This document shows, piece by piece, positions 46,199 to 58,702 of a stretch of DNA of 64,000 bases. How positions within the stretch are numbered: the stretch's first letter is position 1; every line of letters begins with the position of its first letter. Source of the stretch: Cladopsammia gracilis (lineage: Eukaryota > Cnidaria > Anthozoa > Scleractinia > Dendrophylliidae). The notes below the pieces were generated by a model. The model did not search any database. It saw nothing but the letters and a program-made list of their open reading frames with translations, and was not told the origin of the DNA. The translations under genes and the position numbers were made by a program. The DNA is taken from contig JAJGOT010000287.1 in the NCBI GenBank assembly GCA_022457155.1, forward strand, positions 22,501 through 86,500, in the 5' to 3' direction.

Positions 46199-49100
46199 AT
46201 GGCGGCTGTGACGTCAAGTGCAAACGCTTTATATTTATCGCTGACTACCATGTCATTCCGCGTTCCCATTTTCCGTTCAATATTTGCAGTGGGGAACTTT
46301 TACTGCATAAACACGCCATATGGAACAAGCGAGACAAAAGTGTGTTTAACGTTCACTGAAAATTGTTTCCAAGGTATATTCGAGATCGACGACAGCCATT
46401 TGAGCATGTCTATTTGCCCAAGACATCGGGATACCTTTGGCATCAGGTGGCGTTGCCATAAACGATTCTGTGCTGTCCCGCCAAGCTGGGCACCTCATCT
46501 GGAAAAACAAATGAAGGGAGATAGAAGTATCACGTTTGTGCAGTCACGACGGATCTACAAGATGACCTCCACGCTCGTGCCTATTGGTTCTCGTAAGTAT
46601 ACAACGAATTTTAACCGAAGTAATCCTGTAGCAAACGACAACGCTCAACTTTCACTGATAACGAAACGATAGTTTCTCAGTCGTAAATTAGATCAACAAA
46701 AAGGCGTCTTTAAATACCGATGCTCATCATTACACAATGAAATGTAGGTCCATTTGCGTGAATATCATTCTATTTTTATTGGTTGCAATATGTAGGCTGT
46801 GTCGTGTTCTGATGAGTTCACCAAGTCCAACGCCCCCAGCTCACCAAAAGGAGGCTGTATCTGATGTGTCATCAGCTGAAACTGAACCAAAAGGAACCAC
46901 TTCGTCGTCACCACCAAACAAATCCACTGAAAGTGAAACTGTAAGTACAAGCAATTTCTACATCATCGTTTTCGTCCTTCGTAGTTATTATAAAATTCAG
47001 GTGGCTAAATGCCTTATTTGATTGTTTATTTTTTATACATGTATATTCAGCTTTCCATGTCATGAAAAATCCTCTTTTAAAATTAGATTGAATATTGATA
47101 TTCTAATACGAATTTTGTATTTGTCTTCCCTGTTATAGGACAACGAAAGTATAAAGAGAAGTGATGCGCTGTGCGAGGCGATGAAAAATGTCACTATCGC
47201 ATCAGACACGAGTTACACCTTTCAAGAAACAGACCTGAGTAGCAGTGAGTTATCAGGTGATAGGAAAGCCAGCACCAACCTCGGTCTCCGCCGTACTAAA
47301 CTGAACGAGTTTTTAGTTGCCAGTGGAAAGACTGTCTTAACACAACCTAGAAAACCTTGGGCTCAACAGGTAGATCCCCGCACCAGACATGTTTACGTCG
47401 ACAAAGCAAAAGACGCGGTTGTGGCAGTGCTGGAAGTGATTATTCCAGATGACGCAGGTGGTCTCTGGGAAGCATTGAAAACGTCTGGTGAAGTTGAGAC
47501 TGCTTTAGGCCTATCGTCTGAGGCCAGTCCAGCTGATGACAAATACCTAAAATCTTTAGCAGAGACATACCAAAATGCTGCGAGCTGGGACACGCGACGA
47601 CAAGTCCTCTCGATCATGGCAGATCTTGTGCCATACAGTCTTCTTCAGCAATACCTACCAGGTATAACAGAATACCGAGTAAAAACCGCACGACAGCATG
47701 CAGTAAAATATGGGCGTGGCTCAGTTGTGCTCCTCTCCAAGAGCCCTCGGATGCGTGTAAACTATGCTCAACTAGACCACTTCCTGGACTTCATCACAAG
47801 TCCACATATCATACTAGATCTGCCATTTGGCCAGAAACTACTATCTCTAGCAGATGGAAGTGTCCTCGAAACGCCGAATCTTATTAGAACAATGATTCCA
47901 GAGCGGATTGTGGCACAGTACACCCAGTATTGTGAAGAAGTGAATTTCGCGCCATTTAGTAGGTCTTCCATGCTGCGCATCTTGTCCTCCTGTGCAGCAA
48001 CGGTCCGGAAGTCACTCCAAGGCCTTGATTATATTGCGGCAGACGGAGGCAAGGCTTTTGACGACCTTGTTGCAATGGTACCAAAGCTGCGCAGTGACGA
48101 TAGGACGTGGATAAGCCGCTGGCAGAAGGTGCTGAAGGAAGCCAAGCAGTACATCAAGGCTGACTATAAGGTATATTAGAGGACATTAAAGGGAAATATT
48201 ATAGTTTTAGAAATCGTGTGTCTTCATGTTGAAGGACGTCGTTGGGAGTATGCGTGTTTGTATATTTTGGAGAGGGGCTTGTGGAATATGAATATGAATA
48301 TGCGGACATTGACAAAGCATTGCGGTTATTAGCACCACAGAGATTCTTGTTTATAAGTCAAAGCCTTGCCGAGAAAACTACTAGCAGGAAAGCTGGTAGT
48401 CGTACAAAGGGGTAGAGGGATTTAATGGAAACGTAAACGACTCAATACTTCAGAATGTAAACAAAAATTAGCAAAATTCAAAATCTAACAGGTCGAGGGA
48501 AGAATGAAAATAGAAGCTATGTTGACGCGTTGACCTATGAACATCTTGTTATTGCAAAGTATATGCTTTTCGCTACTTTAAAATACCACGATGATGGCGT
48601 AGCTTGTTATAAACTATTAGAGTTTGTTACTCTTTTGTTGCAGGTCCATGTTTCGGCTCATGCGACCATACCAGACCACTGCAGTGCGTACGCACTAAGC
48701 GACCCTAAAGATGGAGTTCTCCGCATCGATTGCGATCACAGTCACGACGACAGCTGCCCTCAGTGTACGCTCCTTAAGGCTGCCGTGAAGGAACTTGAGG
48801 ATGCTTTAAATGACTCTCCGCTACTAGAGGATGAACGAGATGACCTGTCCTATACCTTTCACCAGGCTGTGCAGGCAATAGAGTCTTGGAAAGCACACCA
48901 GCTAAGATCCCTGCAGCAAGACAAGGCGCGAACAACAATAATGGAAAGTCTGGACGAACAGTCAGTGTTAATAACGCAGGATTGGGCAATGAAGTGGTTG
49001 CCGCAGAAATACCGTGAGACACAAGCTGACTGGTTCGGCAAGAGAGGTATTTCTTGGCATGTCAGTGTAGTGGTTGGTAGGATAGCAGGAGAACTCGCGC

Positions 49101-51232
49101 AGCAGACCTTTGTCCACATAGTAGAAGAGTGCAACCAGGACGCCAGTGCTGTTGTTCAAATTCTCCATCACACATTGAAAACGCTGAAGAACGAGCATCC
49201 GCAAATATCAAGTGCATCACTCAGACAAGACAATGCTGGGTGCTATCACAGCATGACGATGCTGTCAGCATGTCGTCTGATGGGTTCTGCAACAGGAATC
49301 TATGTCAAAAGGGTCGACTTTAGTGATCCACAAGGAGGTAAAGGCCCTTGTGACAGGAAAGCCGCTACTATCAAAGCCCACGTGCGACGCTTCATCAATG
49401 AGGGCCACGACGTGGTGACTGCGCACGACTTGAAAAAGGCCATGCTGTCCTATGGAGGGATAAATGGTGTCCGTGTCGTCTTAGTTAGCGATGCCGCCGA
49501 CAAGTCACAACAAGAGATGACGGGCCGATGGGAGGGAATCAGCAGCCTGAACAATTTCCTCTACGAGGAGGGCTGCGTCACCGTATGGACGGCATATGAC
49601 ATTGGGCAAGGAAAGACTATATTATGGTCTCAATTACAAGGTGACAACAGCAGCGAATATACATTAAAACAACTATATAAATACCGCCATATTCTGATGT
49701 TGTCATTACAAAAATATATATAATTATTCTAATGGCGAGCAAATCGTTTTCAGCTTCATTGGGATACCGCAACTGACAACAATAAACATAATTGAGGCAA
49801 AGTTGTGCCTGATGGGACGCGAAATGGGCAGGAGGTTTCTCCTTAAAAGTTAAACAGGCCTGTACGGTAGAGTGCGAGGTTGGGGGGATAGGGGGTTGTT
49901 TCGAGGGGTTCGAACGAACCCCCTAAAAGGTTTTTTTACTGTTTAATACAGGTCGATCACACGGACAATTACTTTCCTTGCCAGGTTTCTCGGAGGAATT
50001 TTCTGGGGCTCTCGAGCACCGACTGGTGCGCCTGCTCCCCGTGCGCATAACGCTTTGCATGCCAACACCCCTCCCCCCTCCCCTTCGGCCGCAAAAAAAA
50101 GAACCCCTTTCAACAGAATCCGCCCCACGGGCCTGTGAAATGCGATATGGTTAAATAATCAAATAAATAAATAGAACAGTATGGGAGACCTGCGCTGGGT
50201 ACGTCATGATCACCTGCTTCTTGAAAATCAACTATTAATATATCATAGTTCTATATATAGGCGCCTCTATCATACTATCCACTAAATTAATTTTTTTCTG
50301 TATATTATTCAGTGCCAAACAGGTTAGTTGATGTCTACAAGGCTGAGTTGTCAGAGGGTGACTTTATACCATGCTCAAAGAGAAAGAACGTGCCGACCTC
50401 AAAGCCTGAACATGAAGATCAGGACGAAAATGAGGACGAGGGGGGAGAAGATGCAAGTGCGCTGTTGTCGTGTCCTGTGGATGGATGCATGTGCACCTAT
50501 CAGAAGTTTTACAATCTTGAGCGTCACTTGCTCTTTGGAAAGTGCAAGCTTGTACCAGAGAAGCACACTCTTTCAGATCATGCCAAATTGTCATACGTCG
50601 AGAAATTGCAAAAAGGTATGACAATACAGCCAACACTAGCTGCCCCAATCGCATCTGAACTGTGTCCAGAAGAGCCCTTGAAACAAGGCTGGGCTCTCAA
50701 AGGAGTGAAAAAGACTATCCGTTTCAATGAGAACCAGCGCCAGTACCTGGATGACAAGTTCCAGATCGGCCAGGAGAGTGGCCATAAAGCGAACCCTGAG
50801 AAGGTGTCACGGGACATGCGCTATGCCAGGAGTAACAACGGCCAGCGACGCTTTAAAATGGATGAATTCTTGACTGCCCAGCAGATTCAGGGGTACTTTT
50901 CGCATACTGCTGCAAAGCTGAGACACGCAACAGCTGCTCCGTCGTCCACCGATGATAACGATATCCAGGCGGCTCATAATGACGAAGCCTTCTCATCTGC
51001 CCGTGCATCTATCCTGGATCAATGCCAACCCTTGCATCCCATCGTGTATGACACTCTGAACATATGCACGCTGTACACCACCAACAGGTTGACTAAGCTC
51101 AGTGTTGCACAATTGCGGCTCATCTGCGAACACTACAACATGGACACGGAGTCAAAACCATCAAAGAGAAAAGCGCCTTACATTAGTTACATCTCCGATC
51201 TTGTTAGGTCATGTTCTTGCACGAAGGTCTAA
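46199..51232 (+). CDS. DDE transposase-like protein, five exons, one phase break
   Basis: Exons: 46199-46592, 46796-46940, 47139-48170, 48644-49640 and 50313-51232. Exons 2 to 5 join in phase; exon 1 to 2 is off by one base. Together they give about 1,160 codons. Exon 1 is Cys/His-rich (CPRHRDTFGIRWRCHKRFC). Exon 4 looks like an RNase H-fold transposase core: ITQDWAMKWLP (Asp), LRQDNAGCYHS (Asp), then DPQGGKGPCDRKAATIKAHV. Exon 5 has a C2H2 finger (CPVDGCMCTYQ...RHLLFGKC) and a conserved-looking block (SRDMRYARSNNGQRRF). I know similar multi-copy proteins from cnidarian genomes but cannot name the superfamily. No inverted repeats were found at its edges, so it may be a domesticated or recently immobilised copy. 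An AATAAA lies at 51292-51297. Confidence 0.65.
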
Positions 51233-51649
51233 CAAAAGGACTTTTGTTTACGTTTTTTGCCTTATTGGTATAAATGACACAACTAGCTACAAATAAATCA
51301 ACCAAATAAATCAATAGAGCTTGGAAAACATGTAATCATTGAAAACATTAGAACTTGAGCTTTTAAAATTTTCAAGAAAAAAAACTTTTAAAGTGACTGT
51401 ATAAAAAAATCAAAAAGAATGCATGACTGACCATGACTGGGTGACAAATCTGCATGGTCATTAAGCCATACATTCTTTGTAACATTTTTAAAGCAAATTT
51501 CCCTGAGAATATTCAACATATCTGACTGACACGACTCTTTCAAGTTACAGAGTCGATTCGTTAATATTATGTCCATTTCGATTACAAGGGCGTGAAAAAG
51601 TTGCAGGCCCGTAATCAAAACTTGTCTGCGGTTTCCGCTTGTAATATGC
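51233..51649 (-). other. region with a possible minus-strand coding exon
   Basis: A minus-strand open stretch of about 110 codons (about 51388-51740) ends in TAA. It has regular protein character (ALVIEMDIILTNRLCNLK...MLNILREICFKN) and overlaps the edge of the inverted repeat. Not assigned. Confidence 0.35.
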
Positions 51650-52648
51650 TGTAACACAATCTCTGTGAATTGATGTTGGACGTGTTGTTCTTGATTATTC
51701 TCCTGGATTTCTTCAGTATCCAGAAAACCTTCTTCAAGGTACGATTAACATACACTTATATCTATTTTTCTACGTGCTGAAAAGTAATTTTTGAACGAAA
51801 AACATCCTGATTTGATTGGATTGGATTTCATGTTTATAAGAGTGCTTGACCTTCGATAAACTCCACGTGACTCGATCTTGTACACTTTGGAACTCGATTC
51901 AAATTAAACAGCTGAAATATTCTATTAATGCTCAAAAATGATAGCAAATACATGAAAATAGTCTCGTTAATATGCTCTGGGTACTGTTAGCAAGTTTTAT
52001 TAAATCTCTATTGTTCAAAAGTGTTTTTGTGTTGTGTTTATCTGAGTTTTTACCATCAAACCCGGGCATCAAACTACGGTGTCTTGAAAGCTCAAATTTC
52101 ACGAAAGTACTACTTGCAATTTGCGGTCTCAAAAATTTTCTTTTAAGTTGCCCATGGTTTTGAAAACAGATTTTTAAAGAAGAAATAATGCTCTTTAACG
52201 TGAGATAAGACTCTATATTGTACGCCATGTCCCAGTCGACGATTTTAGGCTTTCAATTTGGTCAATTTTGCATTGCAAGAAATTGCTCAAAATAATGTAA
52301 ATAATGAAAAATCTCCCAAATATTCTATTTTTGTTCAAACGGAGAATGTAACGTCTAAACGTATGTATAATTATGTACTTCATATGATTAGCTATTTGTC
52401 GTTATGTAAAAAATTGTTTTCATTTATGAAACGAGGTCTTCGCAACACGCGGTGTAAGAGCCGTAAAACCCGGTTCGAGAGGTGCGAAACCAATATCACC
52501 TCCGTGCGTCTAAAATAATTATCGGATCGAAGTAAAAAATATATTTCTCGTAATAGTTCACCTGGGGCTACGGTGTGAATTTTTTTGAGAATTTTCATTT
52601 TTTCCTTATTGCATGCCCCCGGTCGATATTTACAGACATCCGCTCTTA
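51650..52648 (-). repeat. dispersed inverted repeat, copy B
   Basis: Reverse complement of 27341-28330 (see copy A). The minus strand continues into an open stretch that is disrupted in copy A, so B looks like the better-preserved copy. Confidence 0.8.
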
Positions 52649-53549
52649 AAGGTACCTTCCCAGGTTATAACCAGTCCTACTGTCAACTTGCTTAGGTATG
52701 TGTTTAACGGACCTTTTTGTTATGCAATGTACAGTGTTGTTTTCCACAGTTTCTCCAAACACGGGAAAGGTGGACAGAATAAAAACAGATACTGGAAAGT
52801 TAAAATTAAAATCAATAAACCAATTTAATTATACTACTTTTAATTATACAAGTACTTCTATTCTCCCATGGAGATGGAGGTGTCGTGATTAACACTTTCG
52901 GATTACTTGAACGTTTTCCTATATATAGAGAGAATTTACCCTACATTTTATTTTCTCAATATGTATCTGTATCTTCCTGTGCACTTACCTAGTCTTGATG
53001 GGATCCTGTCCAGTTTGTTTAAAAAAGTGAATCAGTGTTGGGGCCTCAAATGTAATAAATGTAATAAATGTCCCTAAATGTAATAAAGGTCCTAAGTGTA
53101 ACAACTTTTGGCCCTAAATGTAATAAGGTCACTGAATGAGTCACATATCGGTTTCATGTGATGACGTATTAGTCAGGCGATTCATTTTTGAAAAAATTGA
53201 AAAGAAAAGTATGCCAACATAAAAAGTTCATATTTAAAATTGTATTTACTGTCAATGACGATGATGGTGGTGGTAACATTTCCCTGAAACGAGAGCAGAG
53301 ACACAAGCTCAGAAGCATAAATTAAATGTAAAACGCTGTTTATTTTCTCACGACCCGGTTGTGAAACTCGTTGTACAAGTTCCGTTTGCTTCAAGATGAA
53401 GAGCTCAATGGTTCTAGTTTTGTCGCTGGTTGTTTTATTCTTTCTAGTCAGCCCCGTATTTGCTGTGAGAAAAGTCAAAGAGGAAATTGGAACCCCTCAG
53501 CAATTGCAGATGATATATGATGCTTTACTCATGCTTGTAAAAGGTGATC
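52649..53549. other. non-coding with a short degenerate tandem repeat
   Basis: At about 53048-53127, CCTAAATGTAATAA-type units repeat imperfectly. A hydrophobic signal-peptide-like stretch (VLVLSLVVLFFLV) at about 53410 leads into the next frame but may be chance. Confidence 0.45.
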
Positions 53550-54035
53550 CATCTCCACCAGTAAAAGAAAGAAGCAGAGCACAAAAGTCTACCGCTATAC
53601 GCCTGTGGAGATAGAAAGGTCAACTGAGTATTCGAACAGAAAACAGCAAAGAGGTCCTATTCTATAAAGGTCGTCGGATGTTGAAGAGTTCGGAAATTCA
53701 TCGTCTCGTTGCTGACGAATTTCATCGCACAAAGGGATCTGGTGCTAGAAAGATTGTATGCTCCTTGAAAGATAACTTTATTGGTCTTAGCAAACACCGT
53801 GTACAAGACATTTTGAACCGGGACAAGCTGCATTACCGCAGAAATGCCAGATTTCTGAACAAGGCAATCCTTAAACCAATTCGAGCTCTAGACGTTCAAA
53901 TCGGACACCAAGTAGATCTGATGGATCTTGGAAAACATGGGAGAGTTAAGTTCCAAGGAAATGTGTATCAATATGTTTTGTCACTTATGGACGTATTCAG
54001 TAGGTTTATTTGGCTTAGACCTCTTAAAAGCAAAA
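53550..54035 (+). pseudogene. integrase N-terminal half (Ginger/KRBA2- or retrovirus-type)
   Basis: IHRLVADEFHRTKGSGARKI, a zinc-finger-like/H2C2-region equivalent, leads to VDLMDLGKHG (first catalytic Asp) and YVLSLMDVFSRFIWLRPLKS, the typical integrase core strands. A TAG at about 53611 interrupts it and the domain is cut off after the second strand, at the junction with BEL/Pao sequence. Exact family not decided. Confidence 0.6.
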
Positions 54036-56085
54036 ATAGCAAAGCAATTGCAGCTGGAAGAACTCAAACTGAAGAAGGAACTTGAGCTAAGTAGAGCTAA
54101 GTTAAGTGTATGCTAAGGGATTGAAAAGGAGCAAACACCCTCACTTGAAGAAGATTTAGCTAACCTTCCTTCTGAAAGTAAGGGCGAAGGAGTAAAAAGA
54201 TTCTTGCAATCTCTACCAGTAACTAGCAGTACTAATGTGGCTAACACATCAGTTCAGTTCCAAGTATCCTCAGCGCCAGTTTTGACAACCATTTCCACAC
54301 CTAAGTCCACGACGTGTAGTTTGTGGGCTTCTGCTCCATCGTTCTCTCCAGGAGCTGTAACATAGTCAGTATTAATTTACCGTTTGTCATTTTGAACATG
54401 GACTTGGCCTTCCCACTCGAGGAGAAGTGCCCAGTTCTCAAGCTGTCACACCAACAATAATTGATCCTGCTGTAACTAATCCTTTCAGTGGTCCATCACC
54501 GATTATGTCAGCAGTCATTACACCCCCCTTCAAGCTACCAGTCTGTTCATCCACAAGGTCAAGTAAACTCCTTCAGTGAAGGGTGGGAAAAAGTGGCATC
54601 GTCTTTGGAGAAATGTATGTACAAGTTAACTGAAGCTAACTTAGAACAAAGCACTGTGAGCAAACAACTGTTTATCTCTGGACAACTTCCAAAACTTACC
54701 ATTTCAATATTCAATGGTGACCCCCTGCAATATCCTGTGTGGAAGATTGCATTCAATGCTCTAGTCGACTCCAGACCACTGGAAGCAGACATCAAGTTGA
54801 ATATGATGATTCAATATGTAACGGGAAAGCCAAAACAAGTTGTGGAACACTATCTTCTGATCGGAACAGAAGATGCTTACCAGAAAGCCAGGTCTGTACT
54901 GCAGGAAAGGTATGGAAACTGTAATGTTGTGAGTACAGCATTTATTAACAAGTTAGAGAAATGGCCTAAGATAGGTCCCAAGGATGCCATTGCCTTGAGA
55001 GAGTTCTCAGATCTGTTAGATAAGATTTTGGCAGCAAAGGAAACCATTCCAGGACTTTCCGTCCTAGACTATGCAAAGGAGAATATAAGGCTATCAGCTA
55101 AACTACCTCAAGTGGAGAGATGCAATTAAGCAATGGAGACACACCACATGGTGAAGCTAGTTACCCTACCTTTCTCAAGTTTGCCGATTTCATCAGAGAA
55201 GCAGCAGAAAAGGCGAACATCCCAGAGCTAGAAAGACTGTCCACATCAACCAGTCCAAAATTTAACAGAAATCCGAAACCGAAACCAGAAAAGGATGAGG
55301 GTAGTTCCCTGTCTACATCAGCTAAAGGCAGTGACAAACGTGAACCAGATACTAGTAGTTCTAGTAAATCAAAACGCCCTGGTCCAACCGATTTGAACAA
55401 GTGTCTGTTCTGTGGTGCAATGCACAAATTAGATGACTGCAGTGATTTTTGTAGAAAGCCTTTCAGTGAAAGGAGAGACTTCTTCCGTGAACGTCTGTGT
55501 ATGGGTTGTGTGTCCAGTAACAGTCATCAGGTAGCGAACTGCAGAAAGAGATTGAAATGCAAAACGTGCTCAAGAATGCATCCTACCTGCCTTCACAAAG
55601 AACAAACACAAGACAGTCCTGTCATCTCGAATTGTACGAGTGTATGTCTAGTTTCTGATCAAAGCGGTGGATTTGATCACACCGTGATTGTGCCTGTGTG
55701 GGTCAGGCCAGTGGGACAGCCGGAAAAGGAGATTTTGCAGTATGCAGTCCTTGATGACCATTCAAATGTCAGTTTTGTGTCTCAAACTCTTTGTGAACGG
55801 TTCAACGTACAAGGCCCATCTACCCAGCTCCTACTGACAACAATGCAACAGCAAAACGCACGTGTTAAAACTAGAAAGATATCTGGGCTAGAAGTTTTGG
55901 ATTACCACAGTGAGTGTGTTATAAAGATACCAGTGGCCTTTACCCAAGATCTTGTTTCAGCCAATCGATCGCAGATTCCAAAACCTGAAATGGCTAGAGA
56001 ATGGAAACATCTGAAGCCCATTGCTGATAAGTTGACACCGTACCATCCAGATGCAGAGATTTCTTATGGAAAGCCATACTGGACA
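54036..56085 (+). pseudogene. BEL/Pao retrotransposon gag-protease
   Basis: After a Lys/Glu coiled coil (EELKLKKELELSRAKLS) and a shifted linker comes the Pao-type gag domain: LPKLTISIFNGDPLQYPVWK, KLNMMIQYVTGKPKQVV, then ALREFSDLLDKI. In another frame from about 55132 follow Cys-rich knuckles (CLFCGAMHKLDDC; CMGCVSSNSHQVANCRKRLK; CKTCSRMHPTCLH) and the aspartic protease motif YAVLDDHSNVSFVS. Frame breaks at about 54110, 54360 and 55125, and loss of everything after the protease, make it a truncated copy. Confidence 0.85.
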
Positions 56086-56440
56086 AAAGTGGTCGAAAAA
56101 TATTTTGTTGATTGAGAAATAATTTTGTCGATCGAGAAATATTTTCGATGGTCCAAAAATCTTTAGTGCCGGTCGAAAAAAGGGTTTTGTTAATCGAGAA
56201 ATATTTTCGATAGTCCAAAAATCGTTAGTGTCAGTCAAAAACAGTTTTCAAGACTGAGAATATTTTGGACGATCGAGAAAACTTTTTCATCGGTCGAAAA
56301 ATATTTCTACAGGTTGAGAATTTTTTTGTCGATCGAGAATTTTTTCATCGATCGAGAAATATTTCTACAGGTTGAGAATTTTTTTTTGTCGATCAAGAAT
56401 TTGTTCATCGATCGAGAAATTTCCATCGACCGAGAGATGC
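56086..56440. repeat. TCGATCGAGAAATATT-type tandem array
   Basis: About a dozen imperfect units of about 25-30 bp based on GTCGATCGAGAAATATTT. They end some 60 bp before the HECT gene start at 56500. The layout is like the subterminal arrays of the transposon at 6692, but no inverted partner was found downstream. Confidence 0.75.
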
Positions 56441-56499
56441 CCGTATGCTGGTCAGCGGGCGTTTTCGCGCCAAAATATCATCACGTGTTACAAACAAAA

Positions 56500-58702
56500 A
56501 TGGCGGACTGTAATGGCAATTCAGCAAGAGCTATTCTCACGCAGATTGCTGGTAGTATTGGGGAACTTTCTGCCGCACTAAACCAGCAAGGGGGACAGCA
56601 AGCAGCAGCAGGTACAGCAAAAACGACTGAGGACGAAGTTCGCACAATATTCAGTTCTGCGCGTGAAGCTCGTCCTGTGCCTGCACCGATCAATTCTATG
56701 CCCCTTTCAGGTACTTCTTCCTCTTTGGTTAATACTTCTCATCAGAGTGGTCCTTTGTACACTATGAAGAGGAACTTCTCTAGTTTCAGAACGGCCAATT
56801 ATCGTTCTTCGCGTAAAGGAAAAAGCAAAGCTGCGAAACCTACAGGTTCCTTCACACGCGACTTGATTCTTCTGACAGGCCCCTACGACGAAGACGTTCC
56901 ACGTCAAGGTAATAGAGTATACCTGCAGAAGAAAGGACATGTTATTATGGCTTTCTTAATAAGATTTCTTAATAGATTTTGAGATTTTACAGTCGGTGCA
57001 CACCAAACTACTGAAGCCCACTCTAGCTCCAGGGCAGTTTTTAACTGGCGCGATGATTCATCGAATCTTCAGGGAAAAGCCAGTGTATGTGCGACCAAAT
57101 CAGCAAATTTTAAAGCCTCTTAAGCCCCGCAAATGTGAAGATAACGGATCGGAGGTGGATGAGTTGGATGGTTTGGAAACCCCACCTACATTACCATCAA
57201 AACCAGGTAGTGCACCAAACAACAAAGGTCATATGCTGGATGTCAATTGCTCATCAGCGGAGAACATCCCCAGTTACAGTGCATCGAACAACAAGGGTCA
57301 TATGCTGGATGTCAATTGCTCATCAGCGGAGAACATCCCCAGTTACAGTGCATCGAACAACAAGGGTCATATGGATGCTAATTGCACATCAGCGGAGAAC
57401 ATCCCCAGTTACAGTGCATCAAACAACAATGCTTATGTGGATACCAATAATTATTGCTCAGCATATAACAATTATGTTGAGGTAATTTATGAAAACTGGG
57501 ATGATAATGATGATCCTGACCTAATTGCAGCAATTGAGGCAAGTCTTGTTGATCAGAATATAAAAAATGTGGAACCACTTGAGAAAGAAGAAGTTGATGA
57601 TGTGCTGAGAAAGTTTATCTCTGACAATCTTCAGACTGCAGGTGAAGATGACTTCGTCAATGTATTGATTAGCAGAAAAAATGTATTGTCAAGCACCCTG
57701 CAGGCCATTGAAAGAAAGGCATTCTCTTTTTTTAAACCAGTTCATGTGTCATTTTCTGGAGAAGAAGCTGTTGATGCAGGCGGCCCCAGGAGAGAATTTT
57801 TTCGGCTCTTGATGTCATCTTTAAAAAACTTCGGTATTTTCCAGGGAAAGTGGTTTCCACATGATTTGCATCTTCTCCACTCCAAGAAATATGCGCTAGC
57901 TGGAAAGTTGGTTGCATGGTGCATCCTTCAAGGTGGATCAGGACCCAGGTGTTTGTCACAAGAGGCTTTCTTAGTGATGTCTGACTTGCCAGTCAAACCT
58001 GAAGATGCCATCACAGCTGTCAGCGATGATGAACTTAAAAAGATTCTTCATGAATTGCAATCATGCTCGACCAGTGACGAATTTAGTACCCTAGTTCAGG
58101 TGAAATCTGATGCCATTGCTGGACATGGTTATTCCAAAATCTACACTTCTGACATAAGTAAAAAGGATGAGATTGTACAGTGCCTTCTTAAACAAGCATT
58201 TGTGTTCTCTGTGCATGCAGAGGTTGAGCAATTTTGGGATGGCCTAAATTCCATTGGAAGATTTGGACACCTTTTAATGGGTAGCCCAAATCTGTTTGCA
58301 GCAGTTCTTGGTGATGGTAGAGCGAGGCTTAACACAAAGATCTTAAAGAAATTGTACAACATTGAGTTCTCTGATGAAGGGTCCAACCAGAAGGACAAGG
58401 AAGAAAAAACAATGTATTGTTTTGAACTCTTTTTACAGGACTTAGAAGAGGGATTAATCCAGGACTTGACTTTGGAAGACTTGCTCATATTCATTACTAG
58501 AGCAGATGCCATTCCACCACTTGGTTTTGACTATCCTATTATCATTGCCTTTTATGACATGGATTCTAAATCTTGGAGACTACCTTGGTCATCAACATGT
58601 TCACTTACCCTTAATCTTCCAAGGGGTTTTGAGGATGCCAAACAGTTCAATGCTTTGATTTGTAATGCACTGTTGAACTGCTATGGATTTGGCAAAGGCT
58701 GA
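56500..58702 (+). CDS. HECT-domain (G2E3-like) ubiquitin ligase, probably damaged near the N-terminus
   Basis: ATG at 56500 (AAAATGGCGGAC) opens a Gln/Ser-rich N-terminus, then SFTRDLILLTGPYDEDVPRQ. The frame ends at 56982. The downstream frame (from about 56976) reads FEILQSVHTKLLKPTLAPGQ onward to 58702 without a break. Either a 67-nt intron (56909-56975, GT..AG, phase-compatible) joins them, or, as the family normally codes through this point, a deletion has broken the gene. A VNTR lies at 57218-57430. The HECT domain fills the last 320 residues (GEEAVDAGGPRREFFRLL to the end), with the catalytic Cys in STCSLTLNLP, 34 residues from the C-terminus, the same distance as in the 7-11 kb ligase. 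No N-terminal zinc ribbon. Cnidarian genomes hold many G2E3-like genes; this could be host or transposon-borne. Confidence 0.78.
57218..57430 (+). repeat. in-frame 69-bp tandem repeat within the HECT gene
   Basis: Three units start at 57218, 57287 and 57356 (the third is 3 bp shorter), with a partial fourth at 57422. They encode NNKGHMLDVNCSSAENIPS-type repeats. All length changes are multiples of three. Confidence 0.9.
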
